Origin: Bacillus sp. FJAT-18017
GTDB lineage: Bacteria; Bacillota; Bacilli; Bacillales; Cytobacillaceae
DNA length: 64,000 nucleotides
Assembly: GCF_001278805.1 (NCBI RefSeq)
Contig: NZ_CP012602.1
Coordinates: 537,001 to 601,000 of the forward strand
Reading direction: 5' to 3'
Both the position numbers and the translations under genes were made by a program. The stretch's first letter is position 1, and every line of letters begins with the position of its first letter. Positions 35,746-44,833 of the stretch are shown piece after piece. Under the pieces are notes generated by a model. It was not told where the DNA came from, ran no database searches, and saw only the letters and a program-made list of their open reading frames with translations.

Positions 35746-35783
35746 TTTAACAATCCGAAAGAATCTATATTATATAGTATATG
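35746..35783 (+). promoter_or_regulatory. Promoter/operator candidate of the GntR regulator gene
   Basis: TTTAAC and TATTAT are spaced by 16 bp, with TATATTATATAGTATA overlapping the -10. The motif resembles the palindromes at 31171-31198, which suggests autoregulation by the encoded GntR protein. Confidence 0.45.
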
Positions 35784-35854
35784 ACTTTACCTTGAAGCTA
35801 GATCGGAGTTGAGTTTTCATAAATAATTTTAAGATTTATAGTACAAAAACAGAA

Positions 35855-36487
35855 ATGGTCTATCAAAGATTAAAAGAAGATATCAATACCGGTATCCTGG
35901 AGCAAGGCGAACGAATTGTTGCAAGAGAGATAGCTAAACAGTTTGGAGTAAGTGACATTCCAGTGAGGGAAGCATTAAAGAAACTGGAATCAGAAGGCTT
36001 AGTTGAAAACATTCCTCATGTTGGTTCTAGGGTAAGTACAATAAACATACAAACGGCTGAGGAGGTCTTCTCCATCCGCCTGGAATTAGAATCATTTGCT
36101 ACACGCCTGGCAGCCAAGAATGCGACTGATGAAGGTATAGATGAGCTTCAGAAAATAGTCGACGAAATCGAAAATACCATCCCAAAGGGCGATATAAAAG
36201 ATATTAGCCGTCTGAATACTGAATTTCATCAAAAGCTTTATAAATTATCAAAAAATGTCACTCTTTGTGAAATGATTTTTTCACTAATGGAAAAATCACA
36301 ATTTTCCCGAGCGGTATTTTCTTACCTTCCTGACCGGAAAGATCATTCGAATAAGGAACATCAATTAATTGTTGATGCCCTAAGGCAAAGAAATGCTGAA
36401 CAGGCAGAAAGGGCGCTAAGAACTCAAAAAGAGTATTCTTTTACCGCGCTTTTAAATATTCTGGCCCAAGACACCAAAAAGAGTTAA
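35855..36487 (+). CDS. GntR-family (FadR/FCD type) transcriptional regulator
   Basis: A 210-residue regulator. The N-terminal winged helix (residues 1-65) contains VAREIAKQFGVSDIPVREALKKLESEGLVENIPHVGSRV, and the helical FCD effector domain (~75-200) includes SIRLELESFATRLAA and LNTEFHQKLYKLS with a probable metal/effector His. No ribosome site precedes ATG 35855, and the upstream frame is open for about 15 codons without a standard start, so the start is uncertain or the mRNA is weakly translated. It is the natural local regulator of the aldolase-MFS-cupin-hydrolase cluster upstream. Confidence 0.88.
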   Translation: MVYQRLKEDINTGILEQGERIVAREIAKQFGVSDIPVREALKKLESEGLVENIPHVGSRVSTINIQTAEEVFSIRLELESFATRLAAKNATDEGIDELQKIVDEIENTIPKGDIKDISRLNTEFHQKLYKLSKNVTLCEMIFSLMEKSQFSRAVFSYLPDRKDHSNKEHQLIVDALRQRNAEQAERALRTQKEYSFTALLNILAQDTKKS

Positions 36488-36783
36488 AACATCCTATTTA
36501 ATGGTCTACGGAATTAATGGCGGGCTGAACAACACTTATATATAGGTTGAAATTTGAGGCAGATTGTGAAGTTTTGTACGTAAAGGAAAGCAGGAGTTTA
36601 GCAGGTAAAGAGTAAATTGGAGCTTTATTGACAAAGAGTTCATACTCACAAAACCTGTTCGGTTTGCAATCGGATTTATTGGTATTCATTTAAAGAAATG
36701 CTCATTGAAGTATTGCGTACGCTTACTATTCTTAGAATTGCCTGTTGTGCTTCCGTTGTCAAAAATTAAACTTTAGAGATAGA

Positions 36784-36826
36784 AAGGGATACCAGCTTGT
36801 GCAGAAAGCGCTGGTATCCTTTTTTA
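36784..36826. terminator. Bidirectional terminator between GntR and OsmC genes
   Basis: GGATACCAGC and GCTGGTATCC form a perfect stem around a 13-nt loop, with T-runs on each strand. It ends immediately before the OsmC-like stop codon. Apart from this, nothing is seen in the 36488-36783 stretch. Confidence 0.85.
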
Positions 36827-36828
36827 GT

Positions 36829-37299
36829 TTAATATTCTTCAATTGTATGTGTGTGTTCAAACTCTATTGCGTTCTTAAGAGTCTGTGATACTGGGCAGCC
36901 CCGATCAAAAACGGAGAGCGCTCGCTCGGCAGCCTCACGCTTGCCAGCGGGTATCTTCAGGCTGTAATGAACACTGATTTTGGTGATTTTGAGTATGCCA
37001 TCGACATTTTCAATCGATCCAACGACGTCGGCACTTACTTTGTCGGGTGCTGCGGGTATTTTACGCGCCTCCAGCGCGCCTGATAAGGTTCCGACCAGTC
37101 AGCCGCCTGCTGCCGCAACGATGTGATCCAATGTTGATGGATATTCTACTTGGGGTGTTGCACCGTAAAACTTCTTCACGCCGCTATGGACTCCAAACCT
37201 GATAGGTTCGGGGAAATCACCGATATACGCTTCCTTGATTTTATCCTCGACACTAACCTGGTTAATTTTAATCCGCGTTAACTCAATGGGTTCACTCAT
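36829..37299 (-). CDS. OsmC-family protein with in-frame TGA at the catalytic Cys (candidate selenoprotein)
   Basis: A 156-codon frame interrupted by a single TGA at codon 67 (37099-37101). OsmC/Ohr-type proteins are thiol peroxidases that use two cysteines. The sequence before the TGA runs STLDHIVAAAGG; after it LVGTLSGALEARKIP, then 80 more residues of family-like sequence with the second conserved Cys in DRGCPVSQTLKNAIEF, and a normal TAA. In relatives the TGA position is the first catalytic Cys. A hairpin at 37064-37078 follows the TGA at SECIS distance. ATG 37299 has AAAGGGG 6 nt upstream. I read it as selenocysteine; a nonsense mutation is the alternative, but intact downstream coding argues against it. 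Confidence 0.8.
37064..37078 (-). promoter_or_regulatory. Candidate bacterial SECIS hairpin in the OsmC gene
   Basis: In the mRNA, CGCGC pairs with GCGCG around the loop UGGAG. The loop starts at nucleotide 26 after the UGA and has G at loop position 2. Known bacterial SECIS elements have an apical loop about 16-37 nt from the UGA with a G in the first two loop positions. Confidence 0.55.
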
Positions 37300-37444
37300 T
37301 TGTTGGTCCCCTTTCAAATAGCTGAACGTATGTTTATGATACCAGATTGTCCCTGTGAATGCAGGGTGAGGGATTCGCGGGAAAGTGCCCCAAGAAGTAG
37401 AGATACAGGCTAGTTTTTTTATAAAAATTTCACAATTTATCTTC

Positions 37445-37473
37445 TTTACAGAAGGAGTTCACGGGAGTATAGT
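37445..37473 (+). promoter_or_regulatory. Promoter of the c-di-AMP riboswitch-kimA transcript
   Basis: TTTACA and TATAGT are separated by exactly 17 bp, about 20 bp before the first conserved riboswitch nucleotides. Confidence 0.75.
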
Positions 37474-37492
37474 AAGTTCAGTTTCAAATTCC

Positions 37493-37615
37493 TAAATCGC
37501 TGAAACCAATTGGTGCGGGGGACCCACTCGAATATGGGGTGAATCCTTTTTAAAGGTAGGGCAACTCATGCGCCCGAATCCGGCAGCTAACCTCGTAAGC
37601 GTTATTGGGAAGGAA
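37493..37615 (+). ncRNA. ydaO/yuaA-type c-di-AMP riboswitch
   Basis: The leader contains the conserved blocks of this class in order: AAATCGCTGAAACCAATTGG, GCGGGGGACCCAC, GGGGTGAAT, GGTAGGGCAACTC, GCCCGAATCCGGCAGCTAACC, CGTAAGCG and GGAAGGAAG. High c-di-AMP is known to cause termination and so to lower potassium-importer expression. An intrinsic terminator follows at 37644. The downstream gene kimA is the standard target. Confidence 0.95.
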
Positions 37616-37643
37616 GATGAAGCTTGCCGGACTTAAACCCTAA

Positions 37644-37686
37644 TGTCCGCAAGCCTGTTTGTGATGGCTTGCGGGCATTTTTTTGT
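37644..37686 (+). terminator. Expression-platform terminator of the c-di-AMP riboswitch
   Basis: GTCCGCAAGCC pairs with GGCTTGCGGGC around a 10-nt loop and is followed by ATTTTTTT. It lies between the aptamer and kimA. Confidence 0.9.
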
Positions 37687-37769
37687 GGTCTTTTGGAAAA
37701 ATAACCACATTTTGGGCTGGAAAGGCAAATCTCTTCTTGGAACAATTATATTATTGGAGATGACCAACG

Positions 37770-39596
37770 GTGAAATCACCTATTAAGCGGTTTTTGATTG
37801 GGCGGCCTTTGAAATCGAATGAGCTTGGGGAGCAGAGGCTGAGTAAGACGAAGGCATTGGCGATTTTGTCCTCGGACGCGCTGTCTTCTGTAGCGTACGG
37901 CCCTGAACAAATCCTGCTCGTCCTTGTGACGATTGGTGCCGCTGCATTCTGGTACTCGCTGCCCAGTGCGCTCGGCGTCCTGGTGCTGCTTCTCGCACTT
38001 ATCCTTTCTTATCGGCAAATCATTTATGCCTATCCCCAGGGTGGGGGAGCGTATGTTGTTTCGAAGGAAAACCTTGGGACTAACTACGGTTTGATTGCCG
38101 GCGGGTCGCTGCTGGTAGATTATATTCTAACTGTCGCGGTTAGCGTGTCTGCGGGTACGGATGCAATTACATCAGCTTTTCCGGCCCTGCATGACCATAA
38201 TGTGGGAATTGCAATATTGTTTGTGATTTTTATTACAACCCTGAATCTCCGCGGCGTGACCGAGTCTGCTTCGGTGCTCGCGTATCCGGTATATTTGTTT
38301 GTGCTTGCACTATTCGTCCTGATTGGGACCGGACTTTTTAAGGTTGCGACCGGTCAGGTTCCACCAGAGCTGAGTGCACCGATTGGAACACCGGTTGCTG
38401 GCATTTCGCTGTTCCTGCTGTTGCGGGCGTTTGCTTCCGGAAGTTCAGCTTTAACCGGGGTAGAGGCAATCTCGAATGCAATTCCGAACTTCAAGGACCC
38501 GGCTCCAAGAAACGCAGCCAAAACACTGGCGGCAATGGGGGGCTTGCTGGCTATTCTATTTACAGGAATTGTCCTGCTCGGCTATTTTTACGGTATTACC
38601 CCTAAAGTAGAAGAGACGGTTGTTTCGCAAATAGCATCATCTGTATTTGGCCGTAATTGGATGTATTTCTTTATCCAGTTCACAACTGCACTGATATTGA
38701 TATTGGCTGCAAACACTGGTTATTCTGCATTCCCGCTGCTCGCGGTGAATCTTGCAAAGGATAAATTCATTCCAAGGATGTTCACAATCCGCGGTGACAG
38801 GCTTGGCTATTCAAACGGCATCATCTTCCTTGGAGTGGCATCCATCCTGTTAATTGTTGTGTTTAGGGGACATACGGAAAACCTGATTCCGCTTTATGCG
38901 GTTGGCGTGTTTATACCGTTCACGCTTTCGCAGACGGGAATGATCCTAAAGTGGCTCCGTGAAAAACCGGCTGGCTGGAAGATGAAGCTTGCAATTAACG
39001 CGACTGGAGCAGTTATTTCCTTCATCGTAACGGTCATGTTCTTTTTAACCAAGTTTGCCCAGGTTTGGTCAGTGCTAGTGTTCCTGCCGCTGATTATCTA
39101 TATATTTCACAGGATTCATAAACACTATTTAGAAGTTGCCGAACAACTTAGGGTTGCGGCAAGTGAGCCTGCAATGGAAGTAGCCGGTAATGTCATCATC
39201 ATTCCGGTGGCTGGAATCACCCACGTGGTCGAGAACTCGCTGAATTATGCAAAGTCGCTAAATGCCGATAAATTGATTGCGGTTTATGTTTCCTTTGATA
39301 AGGAGGAGCAGAAGCGTTTCGAGGAAAAGTGGGGAAAATGGCAGCCGGATGTCCGCCTTGTTACGCTATACTCCCAGTATCGGAGCATCATTCATCCACT
39401 GACTAAATTTGTAGACATTGTCGAGCACAAGGCTGCCGAATCAAACTATAAGGTAACGGTGATCATCCCGCAATTTATTCCAAAGAAGGGCTGGCACAAC
39501 ATCCTCCACAATCAATCCAGCCTGTTAATCCGTGCCTACTTGCTTTACCGGCGCGACATTATTATTACAACCGTCCCATATCACTTGAAAAAGTAA
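37770..39596 (+). CDS. kimA: High-affinity potassium importer KimA
   Basis: A 608-residue K+/H+ symporter of the amino acid-polyamine-cation fold (formerly YdaO). About 12 membrane segments occupy residues ~30-455, starting LAILSSDALSSVAYGPEQILL; the C-terminal cytoplasmic part (~470-608, GNVIIIPVAGITHVVENSL) is the universal-stress-like domain that binds c-di-AMP. GTG start with GGAGA 7 nt upstream. Length equals B. subtilis KimA (607). Expression is controlled by the c-di-AMP riboswitch just upstream and activity by c-di-AMP itself, a two-level control of potassium. Confidence 0.95.
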   Translation: MKSPIKRFLIGRPLKSNELGEQRLSKTKALAILSSDALSSVAYGPEQILLVLVTIGAAAFWYSLPSALGVLVLLLALILSYRQIIYAYPQGGGAYVVSKENLGTNYGLIAGGSLLVDYILTVAVSVSAGTDAITSAFPALHDHNVGIAILFVIFITTLNLRGVTESASVLAYPVYLFVLALFVLIGTGLFKVATGQVPPELSAPIGTPVAGISLFLLLRAFASGSSALTGVEAISNAIPNFKDPAPRNAAKTLAAMGGLLAILFTGIVLLGYFYGITPKVEETVVSQIASSVFGRNWMYFFIQFTTALILILAANTGYSAFPLLAVNLAKDKFIPRMFTIRGDRLGYSNGIIFLGVASILLIVVFRGHTENLIPLYAVGVFIPFTLSQTGMILKWLREKPAGWKMKLAINATGAVISFIVTVMFFLTKFAQVWSVLVFLPLIIYIFHRIHKHYLEVAEQLRVAASEPAMEVAGNVIIIPVAGITHVVENSLNYAKSLNADKLIAVYVSFDKEEQKRFEEKWGKWQPDVRLVTLYSQYRSIIHPLTKFVDIVEHKAAESNYKVTVIIPQFIPKKGWHNILHNQSSLLIRAYLLYRRDIIITTVPYHLKK

Positions 39597-39615
39597 AGCG
39601 GGACGATAATGCTTT

Positions 39616-39643
39616 GCGGTCTCTTTGATGAGAGACCGCTTTT
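39616..39643 (+). terminator. Terminator after kimA
   Basis: GCGGTCTC and GAGACCGC form a perfect stem around TTTGATGA, followed by TTTTC. Confidence 0.85.
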
Positions 39644-39783
39644 CAGTTTTCTAAAAATCTAATTGGGCCGTTGCTGGGATGCTGGTAGGATGTGTTTTTT
39701 TGATCTATGGCCATTTCTACTTGTTTTTAAAAGAGAATTGCCTGAAAAAGAGCGGATTTCCCCTTGTCCTGCTCAATTCATTG

Positions 39784-40320
39784 TTATAGTGTCCTTGCCA
39801 GTTCGGCGAGCTTGACAGTTGTCCGCCAGTTTCGGAGTGTGGCATGGACGCCGAGCTTCATAACGTTTGGTGGCAGCTTCGACGTATGGAAATTTTTCCG
39901 CAGCAATAAGTATATGTTCTTGCCGATAAGCGTAAATTCCTCGGTTTCTGAACAGTATTTTTCCAGGCGTTTTATCGCCTCGGAAGACGGAATATCCGAT
40001 AGGAAGGCAACATGAATTAGTTCCCCTTCGGCAAGACTTTCGGGCGGGTAGGGGCTGTTGGCAATCACTGAATCAAATTCCTCGGCTGTCCGGATGACAA
40101 CCGGGACTGCCAGGCCAAACCTTTCCGCAATTGCCTTTTCAATTTTAACCGCAAGTTCCTTGGCTCCGCCGTTAGCCAAAAATAAAACATTGCCGCTCTG
40201 TATGTACGTTTTAACACTTTCAAACCCCAGTTCCTCAAACAAAGCCTTCAGCTCGGCCATTCTGATGATGTTGTGGCCACTGGCATTAATGCCACGCAAT
40301 AACGCAATAAATGTAGTCAT
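39784..40320 (-). CDS. DUF1697 family protein
   Basis: A 178-residue soluble protein beginning MTTFIALLRGINASGHNIIRMAEL, the recognisable DUF1697 opening, with YIQSGNVLF (~residue 48) as the second landmark. No function is established. Start 40320 has GGGAGGTAG 4-5 nt upstream; an in-frame extension to 40341 is unlikely. It is divergent from the small STAS-like gene at 40461 and stands alone. Confidence 0.88.
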   Translation of the reverse strand: MTTFIALLRGINASGHNIIRMAELKALFEELGFESVKTYIQSGNVLFLANGGAKELAVKIEKAIAERFGLAVPVVIRTAEEFDSVIANSPYPPESLAEGELIHVAFLSDIPSSEAIKRLEKYCSETEEFTLIGKNIYLLLRKNFHTSKLPPNVMKLGVHATLRNWRTTVKLAELARTL

Positions 40321-40460
40321 CACTACCTCCCTTTCTCCCATTCTTTACCACTACTGTATCATGACTGTACTGAAGTTTCATATAGACTTCGCCGGGGAAT
40401 CGAAGAAATATACCATTTTTGGGTGGAAACTCCCAAAGTCTAGAAAAGGAGGTTGTTGGC

Positions 40461-40817
40461 ATGCTAACTTTTATTCCAAGCAGGGATGAATCAACAATTG
40501 CTGTTGAATTCAGTGGTACGACGACAAAAGAAGATGCGGAGAAGCTTGAGCAGTATGTGAAGGAACGGTTCGGTGAAAACCAGGAGTTTAATATATTTGC
40601 CAAAATGCACGATGTGGACGGGACGACGCTGATGGGTATGGCTTACGGTATGAAATTCGATGCCAAGCGCTGGAGCCAGTTCCGTAAATTTGCCGTCGTA
40701 ACAGACTTGAAGTGGCTTGAAGCTGTGACAGAGCTGGGGAAATTTTTGCCCGGCCTTGAAGCGAGGCATTTTGACAAAGGGGAAGAAGAGGCAGCTTGGG
40801 CATGGCTAATGGATTAG
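40461..40817 (+). CDS. STAS/SpoIIAA-like small protein
   Basis: A 118-residue protein of the SpoIIAA-like (DUF3478-type) family: MLTFIPSRDESTIAVEFSGTTTKEDAEKLEQYV..., then KMHDVDGTTLMGMAYGMKFDAKRWSQFRKFAVVTDLKWLEAVTELGKFL. These resemble STAS domains but lack the phosphorylatable Ser of anti-anti-sigma factors. Start 40461 is set by AAAAGGAGGTTG 5 nt upstream. A terminator follows. Given the sigma-B-type signalling genes nearby, a link is possible but not shown. Confidence 0.78.
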   Translation: MLTFIPSRDESTIAVEFSGTTTKEDAEKLEQYVKERFGENQEFNIFAKMHDVDGTTLMGMAYGMKFDAKRWSQFRKFAVVTDLKWLEAVTELGKFLPGLEARHFDKGEEEAAWAWLMD

Positions 40818-40849
40818 GTTGAATATCTAACATGAATAATATAATGTTA

Positions 40850-40883
40850 AAGGCTGTCTGTGGGTGACCCAGACGGCCTTTTT
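40850..40883 (+). terminator. Terminator after the STAS-like gene
   Basis: AGGCTGTCTG pairs with CAGACGGCCT (one wobble) around TGGGTGACC, followed by TTTTT. Confidence 0.85.
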
Positions 40884-40996
40884 CCAGTAAAAAAACTACA
40901 AAAACAGCTCCTTAATCCTCGATAAAACATAGTACTATTGTTATAGTAGTAACTACAAGGGAGAATGGTAGATTCCGATAGAAAGTGGGTATAGCT

Positions 40997-43810
40997 GTGA
41001 CATTTAGAAAAAAACAATTGTTAGGGCTGGGATTAACAGTCTTATTTTTAGTTGTATTATTATTTGTCATTTTATTGAATACAGGAAAAATGAAAGAGAA
41101 CATGCTGGAAATCGTTGAGGATCAGTATGCCAAAGTGAATGCTGCCTTGGCGATCAGACAGTCCGTCCTTTTGACAGACCGTGAGCTTGTCAATATTATT
41201 TACGACGGCTCGGATACAGATAGTGCCACAGTCATTCCATTGCTTAGGGAAAATCAGGAATTTATACGGACCTCAATCCTTGAGCTAGAAGGTAGATTAA
41301 ATAAGGAAAAGTCCAAAGTGCTTCTTGGAGAAATTGATACAGCCTTTACAAATTATTTGAATATGGAGCAACGGTTGTTGGCCGCCTTGGAATCAGGAGC
41401 TACAGAAAATGAATTGCAGCAAATTTATTATAGTGCGGCAAACGATAAAAACCTACTTTTACAAAAGGTTAATGAATTCAAGACATATCAGGAAGGCTTG
41501 ATGAACGAGTCTCTTGAGACTGCGAATTCAGCATATGACCAGTTAATTCTGTCACTTATTGCCTCAGTTGTCTCGGCAACGATTTTGATTGCGCTTGTTA
41601 CATTATGGGTCATCCGGAGCACGAGCCGAAGCCTGGAGGCTGTAACGGAGGGTATCCAGAATGTAGATTACAACAACCTGGAGGAAATTCCAAGGCTGAA
41701 TGTGGAATCACACGATGAGATAGGTAAAATTGCAGCCTCCTTTAATTCAATGGCTGCCTCACTGGAGACATTTTATAAGAAGGAAAGAGAATTTACAGAA
41801 GAAATTTCCGAACAGAATTGGGTTCAGACCGAATCAGCTGAACTTGTCAACCTCTATACAAGAAGTACGGAGGTCGAATCGCTTGCAAGGCAGCTGATGG
41901 AAAGATTGTCCCCTGCCGTCGGAGCAAGCCTTGGCGCATTTTATTTAATGGAGAATAACTCTTTAAAGAAAATTGCATCTTATGCTGATGGCGGCGGAAC
42001 TGCAGGCCGGGAAGAAATCGCCTTGCGCGAAGGATTAGTTGGCCAGAGTGCTGCATTAAAAGAAATGATTTATATGGAAGATGTTCCGGACGATTATACT
42101 GCCATTTCGACTGGGCTGGGTTCAATGAGGCCGAAGAGTATTTTGATTGCACCGGTCATGGTCAAGGATGAAACGGTGGCAGTCGTTGAGCTTGCTTCCT
42201 TAAAGCCATTTACTAATGCGCAGCAGCGGCTTGCCGAAAAGGTATTTGAGACGCTTGGAATTGCTGTTATGAATATTCTCGGCAGGATGGAAGTTGAGCG
42301 CCTGCTGCTTGAATCACAAGCCCAGGCTGAAGAGCTGCAGTCGCAATCGGAAGAGCTTCAGGCCCAATCGGAGGAACTGCAAACACAGGCAGAGGAACTG
42401 CGGATGATCAACGAGCAGCTTGAGGAACGCACACGAGATGCTGAACAAAAATCGGCTGAATTACAGGTGGCCAAGGAAGACCTTGAGATTAAGGCAAAAG
42501 AGCTGCAGCTAAGCTCAAAATACAAATCAGAGTTCCTTGCGAATATGTCGCATGAATTGCGGACACCTCTTAACAGCATTTTGCTGCTCTCTGAAATGCT
42601 AGGTGAGGATGAGGAGTCAAATCTGACAGAAGAACAGAAAGATTTTGCTAAAGTCATTCATACTTCCGGGGAGGATTTGCTCAATCTAATTAATGATATT
42701 TTGGATTTGTCAAAGGTTGAGGTTGGCAAGCTCGAAGTTGTTTTTGATGCTGTAAATATTTCCGACTTCGGGGGAAGGATCGAGCACGTATTCTCGCATC
42801 ATGCGGTACGAAAAGGACTTGGCTTTATGGTTGAGCTAGGTGACGACTTGCCTGAGCTGTTCTACACGGACGAACAGCGCCTTCAGCAAATTGTCAAAAA
42901 CCTTCTTTCAAATGCATTCAAGTTTACTGAACAGGGAGCGGTAGTGGTCCAGGTTGAACAGGCTTCTGCAGGGGAAAAACCAGATTTCCCTGTGTCAGAT
43001 ACTTGGCTGAAGATTTCGGTCAGTGACACCGGTATCGGGGTACCAAAGGATAAGCATCAGCAAATTTTTGAAGCATTCCAGCAGGTCGACGGGGCAACGA
43101 TGCGGAAATACGGCGGCACCGGACTTGGACTGTCAATTTCAAGTGAATTTGCAAGGCTGCTGGGCGGGACGGTCAAGGTGGAGAGCGAGGAAGGAAAAGG
43201 CAGTACCTTCACACTTCTTCTGCCAAGCCTGCCGCATGGGGTCCAGGAAATCAATCCGATTCATGAAGCAAGCAAAGAAGTGGCAATCGGCGTTGAACAT
43301 GGTATTGCAACGGGGACATTTGTTATGGGAAATCATGAAAATAATGATAAGGCTACTGCCAATGCCAATGAGAGTGCTACTGCAATAGCACTCAATTCCG
43401 GCAACAGCGATATTCAGGAGCCATCCAATGGTCTAAGCGGTAAAACAGTAATCATTACCGATGATGACCACCGCAATATTTATGCCCTCGAAAAGGCTCT
43501 CCAGAAGGAAGGCATGAAAATCATTACCGCGGAAAACGGAATGGAATGCCTTGAGGTCCTTAGAACAACTGACAAGGTTGATATTGTCCTTATGGATATT
43601 ATGATGCCTGTAATGGATGGCTATGAAACCATGAAGCAAATCCGGGGAATGGAGCGGTTTGATGAACTCCCTATCATCGCCTTGACCGCCAAGGCCATGA
43701 AAGGCGACAAAGAAAAGTGCCTTGAAGCAGGCGCATCAGACTACATCTCCAAACCACTCAAAATCGACCAGCTCCTCTCCGCCATGAGAGTCTGGCTCGC
43801 ACAGAACTAG
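40997..43810 (+). CDS. RsbK-like hybrid sensor histidine kinase
   Basis: A ~937-residue membrane kinase. Two membrane segments (~10-30 and ~180-202) bracket an extracellular four-helix (CHASE3-like) sensor; HAMP (~203-255), GAF (~290-425), a Gln/Ser/Glu-rich coiled coil of QSEELQ repeats (~435-500), HisKA with His519 in MSHELRTPLNS, HATPase (~625-745; GVPKDKHQQIFEAFQQ, GGTGLGLSIS), and a C-terminal receiver with Asp867 (LMDIMMPVMDGYETM). GTG 40997 has GAAAGTGGG 7 nt upstream; GTG 40985 is the alternative. Neighbours are a CheR methyltransferase and a REC-PP2C phosphatase, the RsbK-RsbM-RsbY set that activates sigma-B in the B. cereus group. The RsbK name is inferred from this. Confidence 0.88.
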   Translation: MTFRKKQLLGLGLTVLFLVVLLFVILLNTGKMKENMLEIVEDQYAKVNAALAIRQSVLLTDRELVNIIYDGSDTDSATVIPLLRENQEFIRTSILELEGRLNKEKSKVLLGEIDTAFTNYLNMEQRLLAALESGATENELQQIYYSAANDKNLLLQKVNEFKTYQEGLMNESLETANSAYDQLILSLIASVVSATILIALVTLWVIRSTSRSLEAVTEGIQNVDYNNLEEIPRLNVESHDEIGKIAASFNSMAASLETFYKKEREFTEEISEQNWVQTESAELVNLYTRSTEVESLARQLMERLSPAVGASLGAFYLMENNSLKKIASYADGGGTAGREEIALREGLVGQSAALKEMIYMEDVPDDYTAISTGLGSMRPKSILIAPVMVKDETVAVVELASLKPFTNAQQRLAEKVFETLGIAVMNILGRMEVERLLLESQAQAEELQSQSEELQAQSEELQTQAEELRMINEQLEERTRDAEQKSAELQVAKEDLEIKAKELQLSSKYKSEFLANMSHELRTPLNSILLLSEMLGEDEESNLTEEQKDFAKVIHTSGEDLLNLINDILDLSKVEVGKLEVVFDAVNISDFGGRIEHVFSHHAVRKGLGFMVELGDDLPELFYTDEQRLQQIVKNLLSNAFKFTEQGAVVVQVEQASAGEKPDFPVSDTWLKISVSDTGIGVPKDKHQQIFEAFQQVDGATMRKYGGTGLGLSISSEFARLLGGTVKVESEEGKGSTFTLLLPSLPHGVQEINPIHEASKEVAIGVEHGIATGTFVMGNHENNDKATANANESATAIALNSGNSDIQEPSNGLSGKTVIITDDDHRNIYALEKALQKEGMKIITAENGMECLEVLRTTDKVDIVLMDIMMPVMDGYETMKQIRGMERFDELPIIALTAKAMKGDKEKCLEAGASDYISKPLKIDQLLSAMRVWLAQN

Positions 43811-43820
43811 GAAGGTATAC

Positions 43821-43850
43821 GGGTAGGGGGTAAGGGTCAGACCCCTACCC
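43821..43850. repeat. Perfect inverted repeat between rsbK-like and rsbM-like genes
   Basis: GGGTAGGGG and CCCCTACCC form a perfect 9-bp stem around GTAAGGGTCAGA, with no T-run. It lies in the 54-bp gap just before the ribosome site of the methyltransferase gene. The GGGTCAGACCCC core is, from memory, a common interspersed motif in Bacillus. Confidence 0.6.
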
Positions 43851-43864
43851 TGGGAGGTATTTTG

Positions 43865-44689
43865 TTGCAAAGGGAAGACTTAGAATTAGAGTTGCTGCTT
43901 TTAGCGGTGTATAGGCTGTCGGGTTTTGATTTTCGGCAGTATATGAATTCATCGATTATGCGCCGGGTGCAGAATCGGCTTCGTCTTGAACAACTTCCGG
44001 GAATTTCTCGTTTGACGGAAAAGATTATTGAGGATGAAACAGTTCTCAAAAAGCTGCTTGATGACTTTTCAATTAATGTAACAGAAATGTTCCGTGATCC
44101 AAGTTTTTTTGCATCCTTTAGGCGCAATGTTATCCCGCGCCTGAAGGAGCTTGAACAAATCCGCATCTGGCACGCAGGCTGTTCAACTGGCGAGGAGGTA
44201 TACTCCATGGCTATCTTGCTGGAAGAGGAAGGACTTGGGGAGCGGGCAAAGATTTATGCGACTGATATGAGTGAGAAGGTACTGACAGTAGCAGAGAATG
44301 GGATTATTCCACTGTCAAAGATGCAGGCGTATACGAAAAATTATTTGCAAGCAGGTGGGAAGCGGGCTTTCTCGGAGTACTATTCAGCCGACAGCCATTT
44401 TGCAACAATCATTCCATCATTGCGTGATAAGATCGTATTCGCCCAGCATAACCTGGTCACGGATGGGTCTTTTAATGAATTTCATGTCATTATTTGCCGG
44501 AATGTACTCATATATTTCAATCAGGATTTGCAACGGCATGTACTGAAGCTGATTGACGGCAGTCTAAGCGTAGGAGGGTTCCTTGGTCTTGGCAGCAAAG
44601 AGGCTATTCGGACTGATGTACATCCGAATTTTGAAGAATTTGACCCGTTAGAAAAGCTATATAGGAAGACTTCAGTAAAAGTAAATTAA
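43865..44689 (+). CDS. RsbM-like CheR-type protein methyltransferase
   Basis: A 274-residue SAM-dependent methyltransferase of the CheR family: N-terminal helical domain (~1-80; SIMRRVQNRLRLEQL) and catalytic domain with SAM motif IRIWHAGCSTGEEVYSMAILL (~100-120), YATDMSEKVL (~135), VIICRNVLIYFNQDLQ (~205-220). TTG start with GGGAGGT upstream; the first TTG at 43862 is too close to the ribosome site. No CheB demethylase or chemotaxis operon is present, so the substrate is probably not a chemoreceptor. In the B. cereus group RsbM methylates the kinase RsbK; the same pairing is likely here. Confidence 0.87.
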   Translation: MQREDLELELLLLAVYRLSGFDFRQYMNSSIMRRVQNRLRLEQLPGISRLTEKIIEDETVLKKLLDDFSINVTEMFRDPSFFASFRRNVIPRLKELEQIRIWHAGCSTGEEVYSMAILLEEEGLGERAKIYATDMSEKVLTVAENGIIPLSKMQAYTKNYLQAGGKRAFSEYYSADSHFATIIPSLRDKIVFAQHNLVTDGSFNEFHVIICRNVLIYFNQDLQRHVLKLIDGSLSVGGFLGLGSKEAIRTDVHPNFEEFDPLEKLYRKTSVKVN

Positions 44690-44719
44690 AACGAGCCCCT
44701 ATACGGTGCTCGTTTTTTT
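44688..44719 (+). terminator. Terminator after the rsbM-like gene
   Basis: AAACGAGC pairs with GCTCGTTT around CCCTATACGGT, followed by a T-run. Confidence 0.88.
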
Positions 44720-44833
44720 GTGTCGTTAGTGGTAAAGGAGATACGCTCAGGCCGCCTAGAGAGGGACCTGGATATAGCTCCTGCCTTCATAAAAAATGCA
44801 CAGCTTTCTTTTTAATCGGTTTATACATTTTAA

